In this document: piece after piece, positions 7,460 through 14,556 of the stretch
How positions within the stretch are numbered: the first letter of the stretch is position 1
Layout: the number at the start of each line of letters is the position of its first letter
Assembly: GCF_000701705.1 (NCBI RefSeq)
Contig: NZ_JNJP01000039.1
Span: 1 to 35,463, forward strand
Reading direction: 5' to 3'
DNA from: Bilophila wadsworthia ATCC 49260
Lineage (GTDB): Bacteria > Desulfobacterota > Desulfovibrionia > Desulfovibrionales > Desulfovibrionaceae
DNA length: 35,463 nt
Notes under the pieces: model-generated
What the model was told of the DNA's origin: nothing
The model's database searches: none
What the model saw: the letters and a program-made list of their open reading frames with translations, nothing else
Made by a program: the position numbers and the translations under genes

Positions 7460-9228
7460 ACAGGCTTCCCGACATCGGGCAGGTCAGCGATCTCCGGCTC
7501 GGCGACCATCCCGGCTTTGATGCGTGGTTCTACAGCTTTTGCGCGGAAAACAACATCGAACACGGCATCAACCCCAGCGGCGTCGCCAGCCCGGAGCAGC
7601 TCCGCTTCATGGTCGCCATGGACGAACGGCAGGTGTACGCGCCGTGTTCCGACGCCACCTTCCGGGAGTTGGCGGCCTCCTTCCACCTCCGCAGTTTTCC
7701 GCCCCGCGTGCGCAGCCAGTATATCGCGGCATGGCGCTCCATCATCCGGGTCGTCCGCTACGAAAAGGACCGCCAGAAGCGCCGCGACATGATCAACTAT
7801 TGCCGCCACCGTTTCCGGGGTTGCCTCGCGCTCGGCAATATCCTGCCCTCCCGCCTCGTCAAGCGGCTGGTCACCACGCTCATCAGCCATTTCGACGCGG
7901 GCGATCCGTGGCTGAACGAGCGCCTGTTCTACAACGAAACGCTCGCCTCCTTCCTCCGTTCGCAGACCCTGCAGAAGGCCCTCGGACGCCTGCCCGACGG
8001 CCTGAGCGCCGAGGGCATCCCCGATCTGCGCCGCGCGCTGGATCTGTCTGAGCTGGCCCGCCTCTTCCACCTTGCCGGGCGCTCGCACCATACCCTCACC
8101 CAGCTCATCCACAACTGCGCGGCGGCGGAAAGCGGCAAGTGCGAACTCCCGGACATCTTTACCGGTTCCGAAGCCTTCATCCCGCAGGTGGAGGAGCTTT
8201 TCCCCGGCCCGCCGCGCACGTTCCTCTACATCTGCGCGATGGAGGGCGGCCTTGCCCTTGATCTGCGGATCATCCAGACGCTGCTGCGGCTCGGGCACAA
8301 GGTCATCCTGACGCTCAAGGAAGCGCCGGTCTACTACGCCCCGACCGTGTGGGACGTGGACCGCGATCCCCTGCTGGTGGACAATCTGCCCGAATCCCAT
8401 ATATTCAAGGCTCCGGCCGCATCCAAGAACGAACTGCTCCGCCGCCTGCGGGAAAACCGCCTGCTCATCATTTCGGATGGCACGGGCGAGCGGCTCAACC
8501 TGTACCGCACCTCGGTCACCTTCGCCCGCGCCTGGAAAGAGAGCGACGCCATCATCGCCCGCGGACGCTGCAACCGCGACGTGCTCCTCGGCACGAGCCA
8601 CCTCTTCACCCGCGACGTCTTCTGCTTCTGGGAAGATCGCGGCGAAGTGCGTATGCAGCTCAAGCCCCATGCGCCCGGCATCCGCAAGTTCAGCGAACAG
8701 GCGCTCACGGCCAAGGCCCGGACCATCATCAAGAGTATGCGTGCCTCCAAGGACAGCGGCAAGGCCGTGATGTTCTACAGCTGCATCATCGGCAGCATCC
8801 CCGGCCAGACCGCCACGGCGATCAAGGTGGCGGACACGTTCGTCCGGTCGCTGCGGGAGCGGCTTGATCAGGTCTTCATCATCAACCCGGCGGAATATTT
8901 CGAGCCCGGCATGGACGGGGACGATCTCATGTTCATGTGGGAGCAGGTGCAGCGCAGCGGCCTCATCAACATCTGGCGCTTCCAGAGCATGGAGGACATC
9001 GAGGCCAGCTTCGGGCTCATGGGGCTCAAGGTCCCGCCCGTCTGGTCCGGCAAGGACGCCACCTTCTCCACCGGGTGCACCAAGGAAATGCGCATCGCGC
9101 TGGACATGCAGCGCTCCCATCCCGAACTCCAGATCGTCGGCCCCGGCCCGGAAAAATTTTTCCGCCGCGGCGACTACGGCGTCGGCAAATTCTTTGACGC
9201 CACCATCTCCAACGCCAATCAGGAATAG
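7456..9228 (+). CDS. Conserved protein with degenerate ARMT1/DUF89-like domain
   Basis: A 590-residue protein I do not recognise by a gene name. The middle (about 235-390) resembles the ARMT1-like (DUF89) metal-dependent phosphatase fold: TFLYICAMEGGLALDL (255-270) aligns with the family's DNAGE loop, followed by LGHKVILTLKEAPV, a DGTGERLNL loop (341-349) and WKESDAIIARGRCNRDVLL (360-378), which matches the family's 'aDlviaKGmgNfe' end motif. In that alignment the metal-binding Asp-Asn becomes Ala-Met. The N-terminal 230 residues are helical and unassigned. The C-terminal part (about 430-590) is also unassigned; IIGSIPGQTATAIKVADTF (445-463) looks like a degenerate P-loop, but that is speculative. 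It overlaps nadK by four bases and sits 2 nt before the DUF4254 gene, so all three are coexpressed. Function unknown. No signal peptide is seen. Confidence 0.75.
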   Translation: MNRLPDIGQVSDLRLGDHPGFDAWFYSFCAENNIEHGINPSGVASPEQLRFMVAMDERQVYAPCSDATFRELAASFHLRSFPPRVRSQYIAAWRSIIRVVRYEKDRQKRRDMINYCRHRFRGCLALGNILPSRLVKRLVTTLISHFDAGDPWLNERLFYNETLASFLRSQTLQKALGRLPDGLSAEGIPDLRRALDLSELARLFHLAGRSHHTLTQLIHNCAAAESGKCELPDIFTGSEAFIPQVEELFPGPPRTFLYICAMEGGLALDLRIIQTLLRLGHKVILTLKEAPVYYAPTVWDVDRDPLLVDNLPESHIFKAPAASKNELLRRLRENRLLIISDGTGERLNLYRTSVTFARAWKESDAIIARGRCNRDVLLGTSHLFTRDVFCFWEDRGEVRMQLKPHAPGIRKFSEQALTAKARTIIKSMRASKDSGKAVMFYSCIIGSIPGQTATAIKVADTFVRSLRERLDQVFIINPAEYFEPGMDGDDLMFMWEQVQRSGLINIWRFQSMEDIEASFGLMGLKVPPVWSGKDATFSTGCTKEMRIALDMQRSHPELQIVGPGPEKFFRRGDYGVGKFFDATISNANQE

Positions 9229-9230
9229 CC

Positions 9231-9863
9231 ATGACCACACCCACGCAACTGTTCACGCTTCTGGATGCCTGTTTCGACGCCCAAAACGAAGCCACGGCCC
9301 TCTGGCACAGCCAGGAACCCGAGGCCGACGACGTCGCCCCCGACGCCTCCGCCTCCCCCGAGACGCTCCTTGCCCTCGTCCGCGCGCAGCACCTGCGGAA
9401 TTTCCGGCTCTGGCACATTGAGGACACGGCCCGCCGCCGCGACGTGACGCCCGATGTCATCGCCGACTGCAAGTACCGCATCGACAGGCTCAACCAGGAG
9501 CGCAACGACCGCATAGAGCGCGTGGACGCCTGCCTCGTGGCCCTGCTCTCCCCGCTGCTCCCGGCCTCGCCCGCGCCGCACATCAATACGGAATCCCTCG
9601 GCATGGCCATCGACCGCCTTTCCATCCTCAGCCTCAAGATCTGGCACATGGACGAGCAGGTCCGGCGCACCGACGTGACGCCCGAGCACATCGCCTCCTG
9701 CGAAAAGAAGCTCGCGGTCCTCAAGGAGCAGCGCGCCGACCTCAGCCTTGCCGTCAAGCATCTCGTCACCGAGTTCGTCGAGGGGGCCAAGACCCCCAAG
9801 CTGTATTTCCAGTTCAAGATGTACAACGACCCCACGTTGAACCCTGAGCTGTATGGAAAATAG
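9231..9863 (+). CDS. DUF4254 protein
   Basis: A 210-residue, mostly helical cytoplasmic protein. It matches what I know of DUF4254: an NFRLWHIEDTARRRDVTP segment (about 63-80), RIDRLNQERNDRIE (84-97), then NTESLGMAIDRLSILSLKIW (about 123-142) and a C-terminal signature FKMYNDPTLNPELY (195-208). Two RLxxLxxxx-type helices look like an internal repeat. In other bacteria members often sit beside LPS glycosyltransferase and heptosyltransferase genes, so a role in envelope glycan synthesis is an inference; no reaction is known. It begins 2 nt after the ARMT1-like gene and ends the operon, with a hairpin repeat 17 nt past its stop. Confidence 0.8.
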   Translation: MTTPTQLFTLLDACFDAQNEATALWHSQEPEADDVAPDASASPETLLALVRAQHLRNFRLWHIEDTARRRDVTPDVIADCKYRIDRLNQERNDRIERVDACLVALLSPLLPASPAPHINTESLGMAIDRLSILSLKIWHMDEQVRRTDVTPEHIASCEKKLAVLKEQRADLSLAVKHLVTEFVEGAKTPKLYFQFKMYNDPTLNPELYGK

Positions 9864-9880
9864 AGGAAGCGTGAGGAATC

Positions 9881-9970
9881 GGGGAAGGGGAAAGGAACCC
9901 TTCTGGAGAAGGGCTTCCTTTCCCCTTCCCCAAACCCCATCCCCTATCCTCCTAAGACTTTTACGTTTTG
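9881..9970 (+). repeat. 3'-end hairpin repeat, copy 4, behind DUF4254 gene
   Basis: A 24-bp stem (9881-9904 with 9907-9931) has a single bulged C at 9914 and the TTCT-GG-AGAA apex. It starts 17 nt after the DUF4254 stop, in the same orientation. A C-rich tract and a diverged tail (AAGACTTTTACG...TTTTGAATTCC) follow. Probable 3' end of the nadK operon before gatB. Confidence 0.8.
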
Positions 9971-10059
9971 AATTCCGGGCGTCTCCAGCGTCTGGAATTG
10001 AAAAACAAAAGTGTTTGATGCCTGAATAGAATAATCGTTCGGCCTTTCGGAGTCGCCCT

Positions 10060-11484
10060 ATGTCCGCTTATGAAACCGTCATCGGCCTTGAAGTGCATGT
10101 TCACCTCTGCACCAAATCCAAGCTGTTCTGCTCCTGCCCCACGACGTTCGGGGTGGAGCCCAACACCAACGTCTGCGAGGTGTGCGCCGGGATGCCGGGC
10201 GTGCTGCCCGTCCTGAACCAGACCGCCGTGGAGTACGCCACCCGCGCGGGCCTCGCCCTTAACTGCACCATCAACAACGATTCGGTGTTCGCCCGTAAGA
10301 ACTACTTCTACCCCGACATGCCGTACAACTACCAGATTTCGCAGTTCGAGCGCCCGCTGTGCGAATTCGGGCATCTGGACATCAACGTCGGCGGCGAGAC
10401 CAAGCGCATCGGCATTACCCGCATCCACATGGAAACCGACGCGGGCAAAAACATCCACGAAGGCGACCACAGCTATCTCGACCTCAACCGCGCCGCCGTG
10501 CCGCTCATCGAAATCGTGAGCGAGCCCGACATGCGCAGCGCCGAGGAAGCGGTGGCCTATCTCAAGGCCCTGCACGCCATCGTGGTCTACCTCGGCATCA
10601 CGGACGGCAACATGGAGGAAGGCAGCTTCCGTTGCGACGCCAACGTGTCCATCCGTCCCAAAGGCGCGGCCGAATTCGGCACCCGCGCCGAGCTCAAGAA
10701 CCTGAACTCGTTCCGCCACGTCCAGAAGGCCATCGAATACGAAGTTTCCCGCCAGCAGGACGTGCTGGAGGACGGGGACAAGGTGATTCAGGAAACCCGC
10801 CTGTTCGACAGCGTGAAGGGCGTCACCATGTCCATGCGCGACAAGGAAGAGGCCCACGACTACCGCTATTTCCCCGACCCGGATCTCGTGCCCGTGCACA
10901 TCACGGACGAGCAGCTCGAAAGCTGGAAGGCCAGCCTTCCCGAGCTGCCCGCGCAGCGCCGCCGGCGGTTCATGGATGAATGGAAGCTTCCCGAGCAGGA
11001 TGCGGACATCATCACATCCGACCGCGCGCAGGCCGACCTCTTTGAGGCGGCGGTGGCCCTGTACAACGAGCCGCGCAAGATAGCCAATTATATGACCGGC
11101 CCCATGCTCCGCGAGATCAACCAGACCGGCGTGGAGCTCAAAGACTCCGCCCTCAAGCCCGAAGCCCTTGCCGAACTCGCCAAGATCGTCGACGGCGGCC
11201 TCATCAGCGCCAAGATCGCGCAGGATATTTTCAGTGAACTGTACGCCAACGGCGTCATGCCCGAAGCCTACGTCCGTGAAAAAGGCCTTGTGCAGGTGTC
11301 CGACACTTCCGCCATCGATGCCGCCGTCGCCGAAGTGATTGCGGAGAACCCCGCCGAAGCCGAAGCCTACAAGGGCGGCAAGACCAAGCTCATCAGCTTC
11401 TTCGTCGGGCAGGTCATGCGCAAGATGAAGGGCAAGGCCAACCCCGCCCTCGTCAACGAGGCGCTGGGAAGATTGTTGAAATAG
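10060..11484 (+). CDS. gatB: Asp-tRNA(Asn)/Glu-tRNA(Gln) amidotransferase subunit B
   Basis: A 474-residue GatB, the tRNA-binding and transamidation subunit of GatCAB, which converts mischarged Glu-tRNA(Gln) or Asp-tRNA(Asn) to the correct amide. It opens with YETVIGLEVHVHLCTKSKLF and carries CEVCAGMPGVLPVLN, KNYFYPDMPYNYQISQ and ETDAGKNIHE in the catalytic cradle. The helical and YqeY-like tail (about 300-474) ends in FFVGQVMRKMKGKANPALVN, which contacts tRNA. Two Cys pairs near the N-terminus (CSC and CEVC) are consistent with zinc binding. GGAG lies seven bases before the ATG. gatA and gatC are not in the window, so the gene stands alone. Confidence 0.97.
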   Translation: MSAYETVIGLEVHVHLCTKSKLFCSCPTTFGVEPNTNVCEVCAGMPGVLPVLNQTAVEYATRAGLALNCTINNDSVFARKNYFYPDMPYNYQISQFERPLCEFGHLDINVGGETKRIGITRIHMETDAGKNIHEGDHSYLDLNRAAVPLIEIVSEPDMRSAEEAVAYLKALHAIVVYLGITDGNMEEGSFRCDANVSIRPKGAAEFGTRAELKNLNSFRHVQKAIEYEVSRQQDVLEDGDKVIQETRLFDSVKGVTMSMRDKEEAHDYRYFPDPDLVPVHITDEQLESWKASLPELPAQRRRRFMDEWKLPEQDADIITSDRAQADLFEAAVALYNEPRKIANYMTGPMLREINQTGVELKDSALKPEALAELAKIVDGGLISAKIAQDIFSELYANGVMPEAYVREKGLVQVSDTSAIDAAVAEVIAENPAEAEAYKGGKTKLISFFVGQVMRKMKGKANPALVNEALGRLLK

Positions 11485-11494
11485 GAGCAGAAGA

Positions 11495-11593
11495 TTGGAG
11501 GGGGAGAGGGAACCCTTCTGGAGAAGGGTTCCCTCTCCCCCTCCAAACCTCCCCCCTCTCCCTCCCAAGACGTTCGACTTTATCGAATCCCCG
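11495..11593 (+). repeat. 3'-end hairpin repeat, copy 5, behind gatB
   Basis: A perfect 25-bp stem (11495-11519 with 11522-11546; GG spacer) begins 10 nt after the gatB stop. A C-rich tract (11547-11567) and the tail core TTTATCGAATCCC (11579-11591) follow. It faces copy 6 of the convergent lplA gene, with a bidirectional terminator between them. Confidence 0.88.
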
Positions 11594-11611
11594 CTCTCGA
11601 TTTTACTGGAT

Positions 11612-11647
11612 AAAAGAGCCTTCCTCCGTATGGGGGAAGGCTCTTTT
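11612..11647. terminator. Bidirectional terminator between gatB and lplA
   Basis: AAAAGAGCCTTCC (11612-11624) pairs perfectly with GGAAGGCTCTTTT (11635-11647), with three more pairs possible inside the 10-nt loop. The A-run and T-run make it usable from both sides, between two convergent genes. A decayed relative of this segment also follows repeat copy 1 (about 107-145). Confidence 0.75.
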
Positions 11648-11731
11648 GTCATATTCTGGAATAAGAAAGGAGAAAAAGAATGAGGCAGGTTCCCTTTTCT
11701 AAAGAGGATCTGCTCCAAGGAAAGCTGAGAA

Positions 11732-11832
11732 CAGGGATTCAATAAACACGAAAGTCTTTGGAAAGGGAGGGATGGGGTTTGTGGAAGGGAGGGGAAACTT
11801 TTCTTCAGAAAAGTTTCCCCTCCCTTCCACAA
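11732..11832 (-). repeat. 3'-end hairpin repeat, copy 6, behind lplA
   Basis: A perfect 26-bp stem (11779-11804 with 11807-11832; TC spacer) begins 15 nt past the lplA stop on the minus strand. A C-rich tract and a tail with one change from the core (GGGATTCAATAAA on the plus strand, 11734-11746) follow. Base changes relative to copies 4 and 5 occur on both arms together. Confidence 0.88.
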
Positions 11833-11847
11833 TATTTCCAACCTACT

Positions 11848-12888
11848 CTATCTACCCGGCAATAAAAAGGCTTTCAGCTCATCCGGGTCACAGCCGCCGA
11901 ACAGCAGATGCAGCGGAAAACGGTCAAGCACGGGCGAAAGGGCCTCATTCGTGTAGGGAACGCCGCGCATGGCCTCTTCCAGATCATAGATCTCGCAACT
12001 GCTCACCTCGTCGGTCAGGCTCTTGCCCGGCCCGGCCATGAAGAAATCGCCGTAAAAATGACACTCGACCACACTGCCCTGCCGGATGTCGTAGGAAACC
12101 TCCACCTTGCCCCAAGGGAACCGCTGCGCCTTGCGCTCCGTGAACGGAGGCGACGCGCCGTACGTCCAATCCCACGTCGAGTATTTGGCGTCCCGCAGAC
12201 GGGTGATGGCGACGAAATCCGCCGCGTTCATCCGGTATTCATCCCCGGAACGGTGCTCCATGATCGCATCGCGCACGCGCTGCACCGTCAGCGGCGGCAG
12301 ATCCGGAGAATGCACGGCCAGATACTCAGCCAGATTCCCCACGCGGCTGCGGACAGAGGCCACGCCCTTTGACTTGTACTTGGCCGGATCCACATTGAGC
12401 GCCTGAGACAGTACATCGAGGTCGCTGTTTACCAGAATACAGCCGTGATGCAGATAACGCATCCCCCGGCGGCAGTGCGCCACGCCCGCCACTTTCAGGC
12501 CGTCCAGCATCAGATCGTTGCGCCCGGAAAAAGTCACGGGCAACCCGAGCTTTTGCAGCGCCTCGGCGATGGGTTTTCCGGCTTCGCTGAAGGCGGGCAG
12601 GGCTCCTTCCTTGTCCAGATGATGGATGAAGGTATAGTTGAGCGTCCCGGCGTCGTGATAGACCGCGCCTCCGCCCGTCATCCGGCGCACCACGCTGATC
12701 CCGCGTTCGCGCACGAAATCGGCGTTCACTTCCTGACGGGTGTTCTGGAACCGCCCCACCACGATGGCCGGGCTGTTCTGCCACAGGATGGCGTAACCGG
12801 GATGGCCGGGTTCGATCCGGCCCAAGAAATATTCCTCAAGCGCGAGGTTGAATGTCGGGTCGAGGGAATGATTCACGATCCAATACAT
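11848..12888 (-). CDS. lplA: Lipoate-protein ligase A
   Basis: This 346-residue ligase activates free lipoate with ATP and attaches it to a lysine of carrier proteins, here most likely GcvH. The ligase fold is shown by RRMTGGGAVYHDAGTLNYTF (68-87), with the lipoyl-adenylate loop, and the conserved lysine in LDGLKVAGVAHCRRG (128-142, Lys132). A C-terminal accessory domain of about 90 residues is present. The frame has an ATG four codons upstream (12900), but TGGAG sits six bases before the ATG at 12888, and that upstream ATG has no ribosome-binding site, so 12888 is preferred. It follows gcvPB on the same strand across a 186-nt gap with a terminator-like hairpin, so it may be separately controlled. 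Confidence 0.93.
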   Translation of the reverse strand: MYWIVNHSLDPTFNLALEEYFLGRIEPGHPGYAILWQNSPAIVVGRFQNTRQEVNADFVRERGISVVRRMTGGGAVYHDAGTLNYTFIHHLDKEGALPAFSEAGKPIAEALQKLGLPVTFSGRNDLMLDGLKVAGVAHCRRGMRYLHHGCILVNSDLDVLSQALNVDPAKYKSKGVASVRSRVGNLAEYLAVHSPDLPPLTVQRVRDAIMEHRSGDEYRMNAADFVAITRLRDAKYSTWDWTYGASPPFTERKAQRFPWGKVEVSYDIRQGSVVECHFYGDFFMAGPGKSLTDEVSSCEIYDLEEAMRGVPYTNEALSPVLDRFPLHLLFGGCDPDELKAFLLPGR

Positions 12889-12900
12889 GCGGAACTCCAT

Positions 12901-12938
12901 AAAAAACTTTCATAATGGCGCAGTCCCATTATGAAAGT
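12901..12938 (-). terminator. Intrinsic terminator or attenuator just before lplA
   Basis: A perfect 13-bp inverted repeat, ACTTTCATAATGG (12906-12918) and CCATTATGAAAGT (12926-12938), has a 7-nt loop and is followed on the minus strand by six T. It ends only a few bases before the lplA ribosome-binding site. It could end gcv transcripts or act as a conditional attenuator for lplA; the AT-rich palindrome could also be a protein operator. Confidence 0.65.
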
Positions 12939-13074
12939 CCCAAAGGGCCGAGAAAACGGCAAAGAAAGGAGAAGGAATCCCCGACAGCGAACCGTCGGGC
13001 GTCGCCCGTAATCCTGACGACGGCGGCAAAGCGTTCTTTGCGGATCCCTTCCCCTCTCCTTGGCTGTTTCTCGT

Positions 13075-14556
13075 TTACATATCGCCCGTCAGAACGGGCT
13101 TGCGGGCTGCGCCGACTTCATCGACGCGACCCACTTTAGTCCGGGTCGGAGAGGCATGCAACAGGTCGGCATCGGTCTCGGCCAATTCCGCGATGGAACG
13201 CATGGCCTCGATGAACGCATCCAGATCCTCGAGATTTTCCGATTCGGTGGGCTCGATCATGATCGCGCCGTGCACCACCAGCGGGAAGTAGATCGTCGGC
13301 GGATGGATGCCGCAGTCGATCAGGCGCTTGGCGATGTCCATCGTGCTGACCCCGAACTCTTCCTGCTTCTTGTCCGTGAACACGCATTCGTGCAGGGACG
13401 GCTGCGGGAAGGGCAGATCGTACAGATCCTTGAGGCTGAACTTGATATAGTTCGCGTTGAGCACGGCCAGCTCGCTGGCACGCTTCAGATCCGGGCCGAG
13501 GGTCTTCATGTAGGCCCACGCGCGCAAGACCACGCCGAACTGCCCCCAGAAGGGATGCATACGGCCGATGGACTGCCCTCCGGCGTCGACGGAATTGTCC
13601 ACCCAGTCGAGCTTGCCGTCGGTTTCGACCAGACGGGGGCCGGGCAGGAACGGCACAAGCGTCTTGCTCACGCAGATCGCGCCGGAGCCGGGGCCGCCGC
13701 CGCCGTGCGGGGTGGAGAACGTCTTGTGCAGGTTCATATGCATGACGTCGATCCCGATATGGCCCATGTGGGCATAGCCCATAATCGCGTTCAGGTTCGC
13801 ACCGTCGCCGTAGACAAGGCCGCCGCGGGCGTGCACGAGTTCGGCGATTTCCTTGATGTTGGACTCGAACAGGCCAAGCGTGTTCGGGTTCGTGATCATG
13901 ATCCCGGCGCAGTCGTCATCCATCAGGGCGGCCACGTCCTCAACGGTCAGGATGCCGTCGGGGCCGAGCGGAACCTTTACCGACGAGAAGCCGCACAGGG
14001 CGGCGCTGGCCGGATTGGTGCCGTGCGCGGTGTCGGGGATGAGCATCTTGGTGCGCGTGTTGCCCTGCGCCCGGTGCCATGCCTGAATGAGCATGATGCC
14101 GGTCAGTTCGCCGTGCGCACCGGCGGAAGGCTGGAGGCTGCACGCCTCAAGGCCGGTCACGGCGCACAGCATCTGCTCGGTTTCGTACAGCACCCGCAGC
14201 GCGCCCTGCGAATATTCGGAGGGGAACAGCGGATGCGCACCGGCAAAACCGGGCAGCGCGGCGATCTTTTCGTTGATCTTGGGGTTGTATTTCATGGTGC
14301 AGGAACCGAGCGGATACATGCCCGTGTCCACACCGAAGTTCCACGTGGAAAGGCGCGTGTAGTGGCGCACCACATCCAGCTCAGCCAGGTCGGGCAGATT
14401 CAGATCCGTCCGCACCATGCCTTCCGCCTCATAGGGGGCGGCGGGCACGTCCGATTCGGGCAGGCTCACGCCCACGCGTCCGGGGCGGCCTTTTTCCCAC
14501 AGCAGGGGCTCGTTCAGTACGAGACTCGACACCCCGGGCCAAGACTGATTGCTCAT
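13075..14556 (-). CDS. gcvPB: Glycine dehydrogenase (decarboxylating) subunit 2
   Basis: A 493-residue C-terminal half of the split P-protein. With GcvPA it binds pyridoxal phosphate, decarboxylates glycine and passes the aminomethyl group to the lipoyl arm of GcvH. The PLP lysine lies in MNLHKTFSTPHGGGGPG (Lys278). Upstream are LGSCTMKYNPK (83-93), LQPSAGAHGE and DTAHGTNPASA, all family signatures. The start is fixed at 14556 by AAGGAG eight bases upstream and by a one-base overlap with the gcvPA stop; the frame runs open further back into gcvPA. It ends in GDM, with about 185 nt to lplA. Confidence 0.97.
   Translation of the reverse strand: MSNQSWPGVSSLVLNEPLLWEKGRPGRVGVSLPESDVPAAPYEAEGMVRTDLNLPDLAELDVVRHYTRLSTWNFGVDTGMYPLGSCTMKYNPKINEKIAALPGFAGAHPLFPSEYSQGALRVLYETEQMLCAVTGLEACSLQPSAGAHGELTGIMLIQAWHRAQGNTRTKMLIPDTAHGTNPASAALCGFSSVKVPLGPDGILTVEDVAALMDDDCAGIMITNPNTLGLFESNIKEIAELVHARGGLVYGDGANLNAIMGYAHMGHIGIDVMHMNLHKTFSTPHGGGGPGSGAICVSKTLVPFLPGPRLVETDGKLDWVDNSVDAGGQSIGRMHPFWGQFGVVLRAWAYMKTLGPDLKRASELAVLNANYIKFSLKDLYDLPFPQPSLHECVFTDKKQEEFGVSTMDIAKRLIDCGIHPPTIYFPLVVHGAIMIEPTESENLEDLDAFIEAMRSIAELAETDADLLHASPTRTKVGRVDEVGAARKPVLTGDM

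Noticed and set aside
11495..11832. Repeat pair 5/6 as the ends of an insertion sequence or MITE
   Set aside because: The paired elements face each other, but there is no target-site duplication and each belongs to the stop codon of its own gene; single copies occur elsewhere in the same gene-relative position.
12889..12900. lplA start at the upstream ATG (12900)
   Set aside because: That ATG directly follows the terminator U-run without a ribosome-binding site, while GGAG is well placed for the ATG at 12888.
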